Source: a bacterium
GTDB taxonomy: Bacteria; UBP15; UBA6099
Assembly (NCBI GenBank): GCA_029564595.1
Contig: JAKQPS010000005.1
Span: 1-64,000, forward strand
Direction: 5' to 3'
Length of the DNA stretch: 64,000 nt
In this document: in pieces, positions 1 through 6,979 of the stretch
Position numbering within the stretch: the stretch's first letter is position 1
Layout: every line of letters begins with the position of its first letter
Translations under genes and position numbers: made by a program
Notes under the pieces: generated by a model
Seen by the model: only the letters and a program-made list of their open reading frames with translations
Database searches by the model: none
What the model was told of the DNA's origin: nothing

Positions 1-78
1 TGTCTGCAATCCCAGATTCGTGAGCCTGAGATTGTTCATTCCTATCAATGAACTTATGTTGGTGTTCACTACAGTCAT
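1..78 (-). CDS. Flagellin, N-terminal fragment cut by window edge
   Basis: The first 26 codons of a fourth flagellin gene lie here, starting at the ATG whose complement ends at base 78. They read MTVVNTNISSLIGMNN and continue RLTNLGLQT, almost identical to the start of the flagellins at 1219 and 2360. A Shine-Dalgarno GGAGG sits about nine bases upstream. The gene leaves the window at base 1, so its length cannot be judged. It is the most downstream visible member of the array and has the same 310-base structured spacer ahead of it as its upstream neighbour. It is certainly the start of a flagellin; whether it is intact is unknown. Confidence 0.93.
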   Translation of the reverse strand, partial: MTVVNTNISSLIGMNNLRLTNLGLQT

Positions 79-388
79 TTTTCAGTCCTCCATCCATTTG
101 GAAGTGATGTTACCGGGTCTCCATACCCGGGCCTTGCCCCCTAGCCGGCCCTATCGGGTTCCCTCGTCGCGCGCCGCGCGACGGCTCGGGTTTCGTCAGC
201 CGTAATGACCGTTGCCTTCCTTCCGGCTATTGCTCCGGAAACCACCCTGTTCCAACAGGCTTTTCAGCGTTCGGTCTTTCCGCTTCTGTTTCCGATTGCC
301 GGTCGTTCCGGCAAATCAGTCATTCTTCCTCCTATCGCTCCCCTTCGCGGGAAGCGAAAACCACCGCGCAGTAATCCCGCACGGCTGA
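79..388. repeat. Structured flagellin spacer, copy 1
   Basis: This spacer of about 310 bases is nearly the same as the block at 1220-1532. Over the 255 bases nearest the downstream start codon I count nine substitutions. It is a string of inverted repeats: CCGGGT/ACCCGG (113-130), CGTCGCGC/GCGCGACG (165-183), TTCCGG/CCGGAA (221-240), CCTGT/ACAGG (246-259), TTGCCGG/CCGGCAA (296-314) and an imperfect one near 336-356. Four of the nine substitutions fall in the loop of the 221-240 hairpin and leave its stem intact. No sigma-28 box is visible, and no hairpin is followed by a T-run. It could be a processed intercistronic mRNA structure, a set of rho-independent-like barriers, or a leader controlling translation. 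Confidence 0.8.
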
Positions 389-1219
389 CTACTTCAATAG
401 CTGCAGAATGCTCTGCGGCTGGGCGTTGGCCTGAGCAAGAATCGCCGTTCCGCTCTGTTGGAGAATCTGAAGGCGGGTGAACTCGCTGATCTCCACCGCC
501 ATGTCGGCGTCCAATATTCTGCTCTTCGCGGCCGAAATGTTGATGTCGGCGGCTTTTAGGTCGTCGATGATGTAGTTGAGCCTGCGCTCCTGTATGCCCA
601 AACTCGAGCGAACGTCAGAAATCACATTGATGGCGTCCTGCACGGCTGAGATCGCGCCTTGCGCGTCTACTGCCGTTGACAATGTCACTGCGCCCTGATC
701 AATTCCGAGATCCGTGTCGGCGAGAGCTGTGATGACAATTGAAAGCCTGTAGTTCGCATCGTTGTCCGCGCCTACTTGTAAAACGAGGCCGCTGAAGTCT
801 CCGTTGAACAATGCTTTCGTGTTGAATGTGACCGCTTCCGATTTGCGGTTTATTTCGTCCGCAAGACTGCTGAATTCGTCGTTCAAGCGCTGCAGGTCCG
901 CCGAGGTCAGCGTGGCTTCGTTGGAAGCGCGGACCGCGAGGTCGCGCATCCTCATCAGGATGTCGTGCGTGGCGGCCAGAGAGCCGTCCGCCGTGCGGAT
1001 CAGGTTGATCCCGTCTTCCGCATTCTGCACCGCGGTCCTGATTCCGCCTATCTGCGCTTCCATCCCCTTGGCGATGGCAAGCCCGCTCGGATCGTCCGCC
1101 GCCCAGTTGATTCTCAGTCCGGACGACAGTCTCGCGAGCGATGTCTGCAATCCCAGATTCGTAAGTCTGAGATTGTTCATTCCTATCAATGAACTTATGT
1201 TGGTGTTGATTACCGTCAT
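389..1219 (-). CDS. Flagellin (276 aa), array member A
   Basis: This is a compact flagellin, the filament subunit exported through the flagellar type III apparatus. The conserved N-terminal helix (ending SGLRINWAADD, where many flagellins have INSAADD) and the C-terminal helix (AVEISEFTRLQILQQSG, ending SILQLLK) form the D0/D1 core. Only about 70 variable residues lie between, so the surface D2/D3 domains are essentially missing. Start is ATG with a GGAGG site nine bases upstream. It differs from member B mainly in the central part (about residues 140-200), as expected of paralogues whose termini are held constant for packing. It follows member B after a structured spacer and is probably co-transcribed with it. 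Confidence 0.96.
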   Translation of the reverse strand: MTVINTNISSLIGMNNLRLTNLGLQTSLARLSSGLRINWAADDPSGLAIAKGMEAQIGGIRTAVQNAEDGINLIRTADGSLAATHDILMRMRDLAVRASNEATLTSADLQRLNDEFSSLADEINRKSEAVTFNTKALFNGDFSGLVLQVGADNDANYRLSIVITALADTDLGIDQGAVTLSTAVDAQGAISAVQDAINVISDVRSSLGIQERRLNYIIDDLKAADINISAAKSRILDADMAVEISEFTRLQILQQSGTAILAQANAQPQSILQLLK

Positions 1220-1532
1220 TTTTCAGTCCTCCATCCATTTGGAAGTGATGTATCCGGGTCTCCATACCCGGGCCTTGCCCCCAAGCCGGCCCTATCGGGT
1301 TCCCTCGTCGCGCGCCGCGCGACGGCTCGGGTTTCGTCAGCCGTAATGACCGTTGCCTTCCTTCCGGCAGCTTCTCCGGAAACCGCCCTGTTCCAACGGG
1401 CTTTTCAGCGTTCGGTCTTTCCGCTTCTGTTTCCGATTGCCGGTCGTTCCGGCAAATCAGTCATTCTTCCTCCTATCGCCCCCCGGTTCGGGAAGCGAAG
1501 AACCACCGCGCCGTTAAAACCTAACGGCTGGG
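1220..1532. repeat. Structured flagellin spacer, copy 2
   Basis: This is the second copy of the hairpin-rich spacer, lying between flagellins B and A. All stems of copy 1 are present. In the CCTGT/ACAGG hairpin a single A-to-G change turns one pair into T-G: a wobble if the plus strand is read, but a C-A mismatch in the flagellin-sense RNA. The last 60 bases next to member B differ from copy 1 and carry a separate hairpin at 1510-1528. The shared period (78 to 1219, 1141 bases) shows that spacer plus flagellin were duplicated as one unit. Confidence 0.8.
1510..1528 (-). terminator. Hairpin just after flagellin B
   Basis: A perfect seven-base inverted repeat, GCCGTTA and TAACGGC with a five-base loop, starts four bases after the stop codon of flagellin B. 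No T-run follows on the flagellin strand, so it may slow RNA decay or partly terminate rather than act as a full intrinsic terminator. It is absent from the equivalent place after flagellin A. Confidence 0.45.
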
Positions 1533-2360
1533 CTAACTCAACAGCTGCAGAATGCTCTGCGGCTGGGCGTTGGCCTGAGCGAGGATCGCCGTTCCGCTCT
1601 GCTGGAGAATCTGAAGGCGGGTGAACTCGCTGATCTCCACCGCCATGTCGGCGTCCATAATCCTGCTCTTTGCGGCTGAAATGTTGATGTCGGCGGCCTT
1701 AAGGTCGTCGATGATGTAGTTGAGCCTGCGCTCCTGTATGCCCAGATTCGATCGAACGTCGGATACTATGTCGATTGCGGACTGAACAGCAGTGATAGCA
1801 GCTTGGGCGTTTGCCAAATTCGTCAAATTGTCGGCGAGTCCAAGTCCCGCAACGGATGAAAGCGTCTGAATGGTCACAGTCAACTGGTAAGTGCCGGCGT
1901 TGTCCGCGCCGATCTGAAGCACCTGTCCTGCGGCGTAATCGCCGTTGAAAAGGTTCTTCGTGTTGAAAGTGACCGCGTCGGCTTTCCTGTCTATTTCTGC
2001 GACCAAGCTCTGAAACTCGTCGTCGAGCCTAGTCAGATCCGCCGAAGTCAGAGTTGCTTCATTGGCTGCGCGGACGGCCAAGTCCCGCATCCTTAGAAGT
2101 ATCTCGTGTGTCGCGGCGAGCGAACCGTCCGCCGTGCGTATCAGGTTGATTCCGTCTTCCGCGTTCTGCACCGCGGTCCTGATCCCGCCAATCTGGGCTT
2201 CCATCCCCTTGGCGATGGCCAATCCGCTCGGATCGTCCGCCGCCCAGTTGATTCTCAATCCGGATGACAGTCTCGCAAGCGATGTTTGTAATCCCAGATT
2301 TGTAAGTCTGAGATTGTTCATCCCGATTAATGAACTGATATTGGTGTTGATTACTGTCAT
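1533..2360 (-). CDS. Flagellin (275 aa), array member B
   Basis: This is a second complete compact flagellin. The N-terminal 130 residues and C-terminal 80 residues match member A almost residue for residue, including INWAADDPSG and LGIQERRLNYIIDD. The middle (NLFNGDYAAGQVLQIG onward to about residue 200) differs. Start is ATG with GGAGG about ten bases upstream. Unlike members A and 0 it is preceded by a 582-base, unrelated and more AT-rich spacer. It builds the filament with its paralogues; several near-identical flagellins may give a mixed or staged filament, which is inference. Confidence 0.96.
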   Translation of the reverse strand: MTVINTNISSLIGMNNLRLTNLGLQTSLARLSSGLRINWAADDPSGLAIAKGMEAQIGGIRTAVQNAEDGINLIRTADGSLAATHEILLRMRDLAVRAANEATLTSADLTRLDDEFQSLVAEIDRKADAVTFNTKNLFNGDYAAGQVLQIGADNAGTYQLTVTIQTLSSVAGLGLADNLTNLANAQAAITAVQSAIDIVSDVRSNLGIQERRLNYIIDDLKAADINISAAKSRIMDADMAVEISEFTRLQILQQSGTAILAQANAQPQSILQLLS

Positions 2361-2942
2361 AGAGCCTTACCTCCGTCCCTGTAAGGGTAAGTTTGAGCCG
2401 AAAAACCGAACTTCCATATTCGGCTGGAGCGGATGCATTCCTCTCCAATCCCTCCTGAACTTGCTTATCTATCACCCCCCGTTATATTTATATACTCATT
2501 CCATAAATTCTTTATTTGGTTGCGACCATTCACGGCATGCGAAATATGTATATAACGCCCTGACATCGAAGGATAACCAAGATGTTCCATCTCGCTTCGC
2601 CCCTCTGAGCCGAATGTTTCGCAGGCCTCAAATAGACCATTTTTCCAATCTGTTTTGTCCTTAAATCTTCGCTGCTATTTCCTCCGACGCGTTTTTTTCT
2701 CCCGTAAAACTCTTTTCTCTAATATCTCGGCCATAAAAAAACCGAGAAGAATCAAACTCGCGCAACTCCTCCCGGTTAACTAATCGAAGCAATCCGCTAG
2801 GTCGCCACCGCCACGGATGTTTGTTGATTATCTCAAGGACTCATAGCCACATCCCTTTTCCCCAAGCTTTGTTCTATTAATCTATGCTATTATGTCTCCG
2901 GCTGCCGATTTGTCCCTGTGCAGCCGATTCCGCGCTTATGAG
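2361..2942. other. Long spacer between flagellins C and B
   Basis: No convincing gene lies in these 582 bases. The part next to flagellin B holds an AT-rich stretch (about 2480-2520) and an inverted repeat AGCCGAA/TTCGGCT near 2396-2426 in the predicted leader. CGGCTGC/GCAGCCG (about 2898-2926) lies just after the stop of flagellin C and could be a weak terminator. TCTCGG/CCGAGA flanks an A-rich loop near 2725-2747. The spacer does not resemble the repeated 310-base blocks. Confidence 0.6.
2465..2490 (-). promoter_or_regulatory. Degenerate sigma-28-like site before flagellin B
   Basis: On the minus strand TAAA and GATAA are separated by 17 bases, one fewer than in the classical FliA promoter, and the GCC before GATAA is not kept. 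It is placed about 100 bases upstream of flagellin B. This is a weak match and is offered only because the array otherwise shows a single good sigma-28 site. Confidence 0.22.
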
Positions 2943-3779
2943 CTATTTCAGAAGCTGCAACACACTCTGAGGCTGAGCGTTGGCCTGAGCCAAGATTGCG
3001 GTTCCGCTCTGCTGGAGAATCTGAAGGCGGGTGAACTCGCTGATCTCCACCGCCATGTCTGCGTCGTATATCCGGCTTTTTGCGGCGGAAATATTTATGT
3101 CGGCGGCTTTCAGATCGTCTATGATGTGCCCCAGACGCCTCTCTTGTATTCCCAGATTCGCGCGAAGATCAGATATAATATTCAGCGCGCTCTGCACAGC
3201 GTCTATCGCATCCTGCGCTGCGCCCACAGAAGTCGTCTCAATCCCTACGGTGAGCATTATCTGGCTCGCGGACAACGTGGGGATAAACACTGAAAGCTGC
3301 ATCACCCCGCCAGCCATGTTGTCAGGGCCGATCTGAAGGACGAGTCCCGCGCTGAATGTTCCGTTAAACAAAGTCTTTGTGTTGAATGTCACAGCTTCCG
3401 ACTTCCTGTCCAACTCGTCCTTCAAGCTCTGGAACTCGTTGTCGAGCCTAGTCATGTCGGCTGAGGTCAAAGTGGCTTCATTCGCCGCTCGCACCGCAAG
3501 ATCCCTCATTCTCAGGAGGATATCCTGCGTTTCGCTCAATGAGCCGTCAGCCGTGCGGATCAGGTTGATTCCGTCTTCGGCGTTCTGCACCGCGGTGCGA
3601 ATGCCGCCTATCTGCGCTTCCATCCCCTTGGCAATGGCAAGCCCGCTAGGGTCGTCTGCGGCGTGGTTGATTCTCAGGCCTGAAGACAACCTTTCCAGCG
3701 ACGTCTGCAACCCGAGATTAGTCAACCTCAAGTTGTTCAAACCAATAAGTCCGGAAATGTTTGTGTTTACTACCGACAT
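2943..3779 (-). CDS. Flagellin (278 aa), array member C, promoter-proximal
   Basis: This is the first flagellin of the array in the direction of transcription. It is more diverged than A and B: it has INHAADDPSG and LGHIIDD where the others have INWAADD and LNYIIDD. The coiled-coil termini (NTNISGLIGLNNL at the start, AILAQANAQPQS near the end) are intact. The open frame extends 22 codons further upstream, but the ATG at 3779 is chosen because GGAGGA lies seven bases ahead of it and the protein then begins MSVVNTN like its paralogues. The predicted sigma-28 start site near 3844 would leave a leader of about 65 bases. Confidence 0.96.
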   Translation of the reverse strand: MSVVNTNISGLIGLNNLRLTNLGLQTSLERLSSGLRINHAADDPSGLAIAKGMEAQIGGIRTAVQNAEDGINLIRTADGSLSETQDILLRMRDLAVRAANEATLTSADMTRLDNEFQSLKDELDRKSEAVTFNTKTLFNGTFSAGLVLQIGPDNMAGGVMQLSVFIPTLSASQIMLTVGIETTSVGAAQDAIDAVQSALNIISDLRANLGIQERRLGHIIDDLKAADINISAAKSRIYDADMAVEISEFTRLQILQQSGTAILAQANAQPQSVLQLLK

Positions 3780-3850
3780 CGTGGTTTCCTCCATGATCAA
3801 ATATTCGGGCATCCATGCCCTTTGAACCGCTTGCGCGATTCTCAATTACT

Positions 3851-3877
3851 TTATCGTCAACGAAAGATTAAACTTGA
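3851..3877 (-). promoter_or_regulatory. Sigma-28 (FliA) promoter of flagellin array
   Basis: The minus strand reads TCAAGTTT, an 11-base spacer, then GACGATAA. The enterobacterial FliA consensus is TAAAGTTT-N11-GCCGATAA, so 14 of 16 positions match with exact spacing. It lies about 72 bases upstream of the flagellin C start codon. It implies class-3 (late) flagellar control by FliA; FliA and FlgM themselves are not in the window. Confidence 0.85.
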
Positions 3878-4211
3878 GCGTTTTTCGGATTTATATGAAA
3901 ACATTGTCATAAATTGCGGCGAGGCATGGTTCCACTCCTCCGCACAACCGGGCTTATACGCTAAAATAAAGGTGGACAGGCCGCCAGTTTAGAAATATCT
4001 TTTTTATTAAAGGAATATATTCATTTTCTTTCTTCCCTCGAAGATTTTTCATGAAAATTTATCGGCGCTCATTACAAATAACTAGAATATATTTATAATC
4101 ATTGATATTAAATGATATCTTTATATGATGATGGTCAGCAAGACAATTTAAGAATATAGACTAAGTTGATTTTGCCAATTTTATGTGAGCACACGTGGCG
4201 AGCGCTGATAA
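3878..4211. other. AT-rich divergent spacer
   Basis: This spacer lies between the divergent flagellin array and the histidine-kinase operon. It is clearly more AT-rich than the genes around it, especially 4010-4180. A short inverted repeat TCATT/AATGA lies near 4100-4116. No clear sigma-70 promoter for the kinase could be fixed, and the kinase ATG has only a weak ribosome site (GGCGAG). Confidence 0.5.
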
Positions 4212-6575
4212 ATGAAAAAATCTATCGCTTTTAAAATCTCTTCAACGCTTCTATTTGTTGTGCTCGTATCATCGGCAATAATGGGTTATATAAGAATAGA
4301 CACCTTTAAGAATACGATGTTTGTGATGATTCAGGAACAGGGCATTCAAGACGCCTTAATGACCGCCGCAATGATGAGCGACAATTATGAAAACGGGAAA
4401 TTCGATATCAATAAATCCAATCCTTGTATTCATTATTCGCTTCAAGCGAACGGATACATCACAAAATGCTCTATAGTTGATAAAAACTCTGAATATTTAT
4501 ATGAATCAGGACAGAATTCTGGAGACTCTAGGCTCCATTTCCCTCAAGCTGAAAAAGCGTTGAAGATTTGGCAGAAAGGCGGTTCCGAGCCATTCCATTT
4601 ATGGATGTCCGGAGCCGACGGAAAAAGTTACAATCTACGAATCCTCGCTCCGATAATAAAAGACGATTCCTACATAGGCTCGGTTGAGCTTCTCCTGTCG
4701 ACGTCCCGTTTCTGCCATTCCGTTATGGACCTGTGGAAAAGATACGCCGCGGTGATTTTTATTTTAATGGTTGCCATCATGGGCCTGTTTGTAATTCTAA
4801 TACGACGGGCATTAAAGCCTCTAAAGCTTCTTGACAAAGCCATCGAGAGCCTGAACGCGGGAGACAAGACGGAAAAGCTCAGTATTCATTCCGGAGACGA
4901 AATCGAGTCTCTAGCGGCTAATATAGACAACCTGATGGACAACTGGCAGAAGTTGATCGGAGAACGCGAACAACAGAGAAACGAAGCTCTATCACAGAGC
5001 CGATTCAATGACGCGGTGGTTCAGAACATCGCCAACGGCATAGTCGTTTTAGACAATGCCGGACGAATGGTTAAGATCAATAAGTCTGCTGAAGCAGTCT
5101 TAGGTTTCCGCGTTGATAATATCTTGAACAAACCCTTTGATGAACTTTTTCCCGGATGGGAAGGAGAAGACTGCGCTCGCGTTCTAAAAACCGTTCTCGG
5201 CAAAGGCGAGCCTTATTCCAACGAACGCGTGTATTTCAAATCCCCTTTCAATAATCGCGAAGTAGTCTTTAATATCAACATAAGGCCGTTTTTTGACAAC
5301 AACAATCACCTTCAGGGAGCAATCGCTCTTTTTGAGTTTCTTACGGATAAGGTGATATTAGAAGAACACCTTTTAAGAACAAATGAGGAATTGAAACGAG
5401 CGAACCAGATAAAATCCGATTTCCTTTCCACTGTGTCCCACGAGCTTAGAACCCCCCTTACTCTGATAAAAATGTATACTTCCATGCTTGAAGACAAAAA
5501 ACTGGGGGAAATGAATGAGAAACAGGCAAAAGCGGTAGAGGTAATGAGCAGAAGGTGCAAAAATCTCAACGACCTCATAGACGACCTGCTGGATTTGTCC
5601 CGCATTGAATCAAGAAGGATGGAGTTAAACTTGGAGGCTGTCTCTCTTAAATCGATACTTAATGAGATTCAGTCGATATTCCTGCCGAGGATAAATCCTG
5701 AAAGAATACTCTTTTCTGTTGCGGCAGATCCGGACATGCCCGATGTTTTCTGCGACCGCGACAAGATCGTTCGCGCGCTGAACAACCTTGTGGAAAATGC
5801 CGTCAAGTTTACTGAGAGCGGAAGCATAGAGATATGGGCCGCGCCGGACGAAACCACTCCGGCAATGGCTCGGATATGCGTCAAGGACACCGGCAGAGGC
5901 ATCCCGGAAGAACAACAGGAGCAGGTGTTTGAAAAATTTTATCAGGTCGACGGCTCAAATGACCGCCGCTTCGGCGGTATCGGCCTAGGTCTTTCCATAG
6001 CGCGGGATATCATTATCCTTCACGGCGGCCACCTGTGGCTGCAAAAAAGCAAAGAGGGAGAAGGCAGTTTATTCTGCTTCGCAATCCCATTCCACACGGG
6101 AGAAAAAGACGCGCGAAACGAGTTCTTCCAAACCGGAGACGAAAAAACCGGGCCAGAGAAGAAACTTGTTTTAACAGAATCGTCTCAGCGAGACCCGCTT
6201 CAGAAAGCCGCCGTCCTCATTATCGACGACGACCCGGACTTTATTGACGTGATGAAAGACATTCTTGAGGATGACGGCTTCGAGGTTTCCACATCTTCGA
6301 CCGGCGCGGACGCCTTCCCTGCTCTATTCTCCGGTAAAATATTTGACGTTATATTGCTAGACGTGGCGATGCCCGGCATGACAGGATACGAAGTATGCCG
6401 CGCGCTCAAGTCATTTGAAACGACTAAGGACATACCTGTCGTCATGTTAACCGCCGCCGGTCAGTCCGAACAAGTTTCGGCGGGGTTTGAGGCAGGCGCG
6501 GCAAGCTACCTTGTTAAACCTTTCGATCTGAGCAACTTCAGAAAAACTCTCGACAGAGTTTTAGGAGGGAAATAA
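4212..6575 (+). CDS. Hybrid sensor histidine kinase/response regulator
   Basis: A membrane-bound hybrid kinase of 787 residues. In order: membrane helix (about 8-27), external sensor region (28-174), second membrane helix (about 177-197), HAMP linker (198-250), PAS domain (about 262-375), dimerisation helix with phospho-acceptor His410 in STVSHELRTPL, ATPase domain with N box (NNLVENAVKF), G1 DTGRGIP and G2 GGIGLGLSI, and a C-terminal receiver with acidic pocket Asp672-674, phospho-acceptor Asp717 in LLDVAMP and Lys769. Signals would pass from His410 to Asp717 in cis and then to an unlinked partner, since no output domain follows. Its stop is one base from the Hsp20 start codon, so kinase, chaperone and Lon are probably one mRNA, suggesting a stress input. 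Confidence 0.94.
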   Translation: MKKSIAFKISSTLLFVVLVSSAIMGYIRIDTFKNTMFVMIQEQGIQDALMTAAMMSDNYENGKFDINKSNPCIHYSLQANGYITKCSIVDKNSEYLYESGQNSGDSRLHFPQAEKALKIWQKGGSEPFHLWMSGADGKSYNLRILAPIIKDDSYIGSVELLLSTSRFCHSVMDLWKRYAAVIFILMVAIMGLFVILIRRALKPLKLLDKAIESLNAGDKTEKLSIHSGDEIESLAANIDNLMDNWQKLIGEREQQRNEALSQSRFNDAVVQNIANGIVVLDNAGRMVKINKSAEAVLGFRVDNILNKPFDELFPGWEGEDCARVLKTVLGKGEPYSNERVYFKSPFNNREVVFNINIRPFFDNNNHLQGAIALFEFLTDKVILEEHLLRTNEELKRANQIKSDFLSTVSHELRTPLTLIKMYTSMLEDKKLGEMNEKQAKAVEVMSRRCKNLNDLIDDLLDLSRIESRRMELNLEAVSLKSILNEIQSIFLPRINPERILFSVAADPDMPDVFCDRDKIVRALNNLVENAVKFTESGSIEIWAAPDETTPAMARICVKDTGRGIPEEQQEQVFEKFYQVDGSNDRRFGGIGLGLSIARDIIILHGGHLWLQKSKEGEGSLFCFAIPFHTGEKDARNEFFQTGDEKTGPEKKLVLTESSQRDPLQKAAVLIIDDDPDFIDVMKDILEDDGFEVSTSSTGADAFPALFSGKIFDVILLDVAMPGMTGYEVCRALKSFETTKDIPVVMLTAAGQSEQVSAGFEAGAASYLVKPFDLSNFRKTLDRVLGGK

Positions 6576-6576
6576 G

Positions 6577-6975
6577 ATGTTCGGCGACGACCCTTTCGAC
6601 CAAAAAAACTCAAACGGATCACCAACTTCTCTTTTTCCTGACTTTTCACAATATGCGCCTCATGGCGTTCATTGGATACCGCCTATTGATTTTTATGAAA
6701 CCGATTCCGAAGTTGTGGTAATAGCAGAGGTCCCCGGCGTCAAACCTGAAGATATTTCCATATCTTTCGATAAGGGCAAGCTGACAATAAAGGGGGTTAA
6801 GAGCCGGGTCTCCAGCATGCGCGGCCTGAGTTATTACTGTTTTGAAAGGACTTTCGGGAGTTTCGTGAGAACGTTCCCTGTGGTTTCCCCGGTGCATAAG
6901 AGTAAAATCGCCGCGACTTTCGACAACGGGACTCTCACCATTAAGTTGCCGAAGAAAAAAACTGAGAGAGCTTAA
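6577..6975 (+). CDS. Small heat-shock protein, Hsp20/alpha-crystallin
   Basis: A 132-residue ATP-independent holdase that keeps unfolding proteins soluble. The alpha-crystallin domain spans about residues 25-128, with the typical stretch AEVPGVKPEDISISF and a C-terminal strand TFDNGTLTIKLPK. The short N-terminal arm is rich in Phe and Pro. The ribosome site GGAGG lies inside the last codons of the kinase gene and the start follows its stop by one base, so translation is coupled. Four bases separate it from Lon, pairing a holdase with the protease that clears damaged proteins. Confidence 0.95.
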   Translation: MFGDDPFDQKNSNGSPTSLFPDFSQYAPHGVHWIPPIDFYETDSEVVVIAEVPGVKPEDISISFDKGKLTIKGVKSRVSSMRGLSYYCFERTFGSFVRTFPVVSPVHKSKIAATFDNGTLTIKLPKKKTERA

Positions 6976-6979
6976 AACT

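Noticed and set aside
205-480. Plus-strand ORF of 91 codons, with a near copy at 1346-1624
   Set aside because: Both lie across the structured spacer and the end of a flagellin gene on the other strand; the copies exist because the DNA is duplicated. Neither has a ribosome site, and the protein sequence is low-grade Pro/Arg/Ser.
79-1532. CRISPR array or phage attachment sites in the repeated flagellin spacers
   Set aside because: There are only two long copies with no short regular repeats, no cas genes, and the period equals gene plus spacer.
3780-3845. N-terminal extension of flagellin C by 22 residues
   Set aside because: The predicted sigma-28 start site lies at about 3844, the extension has no ribosome site, and the paralogues begin at MTVxNTN; GGAGGA precedes the ATG at 3779.
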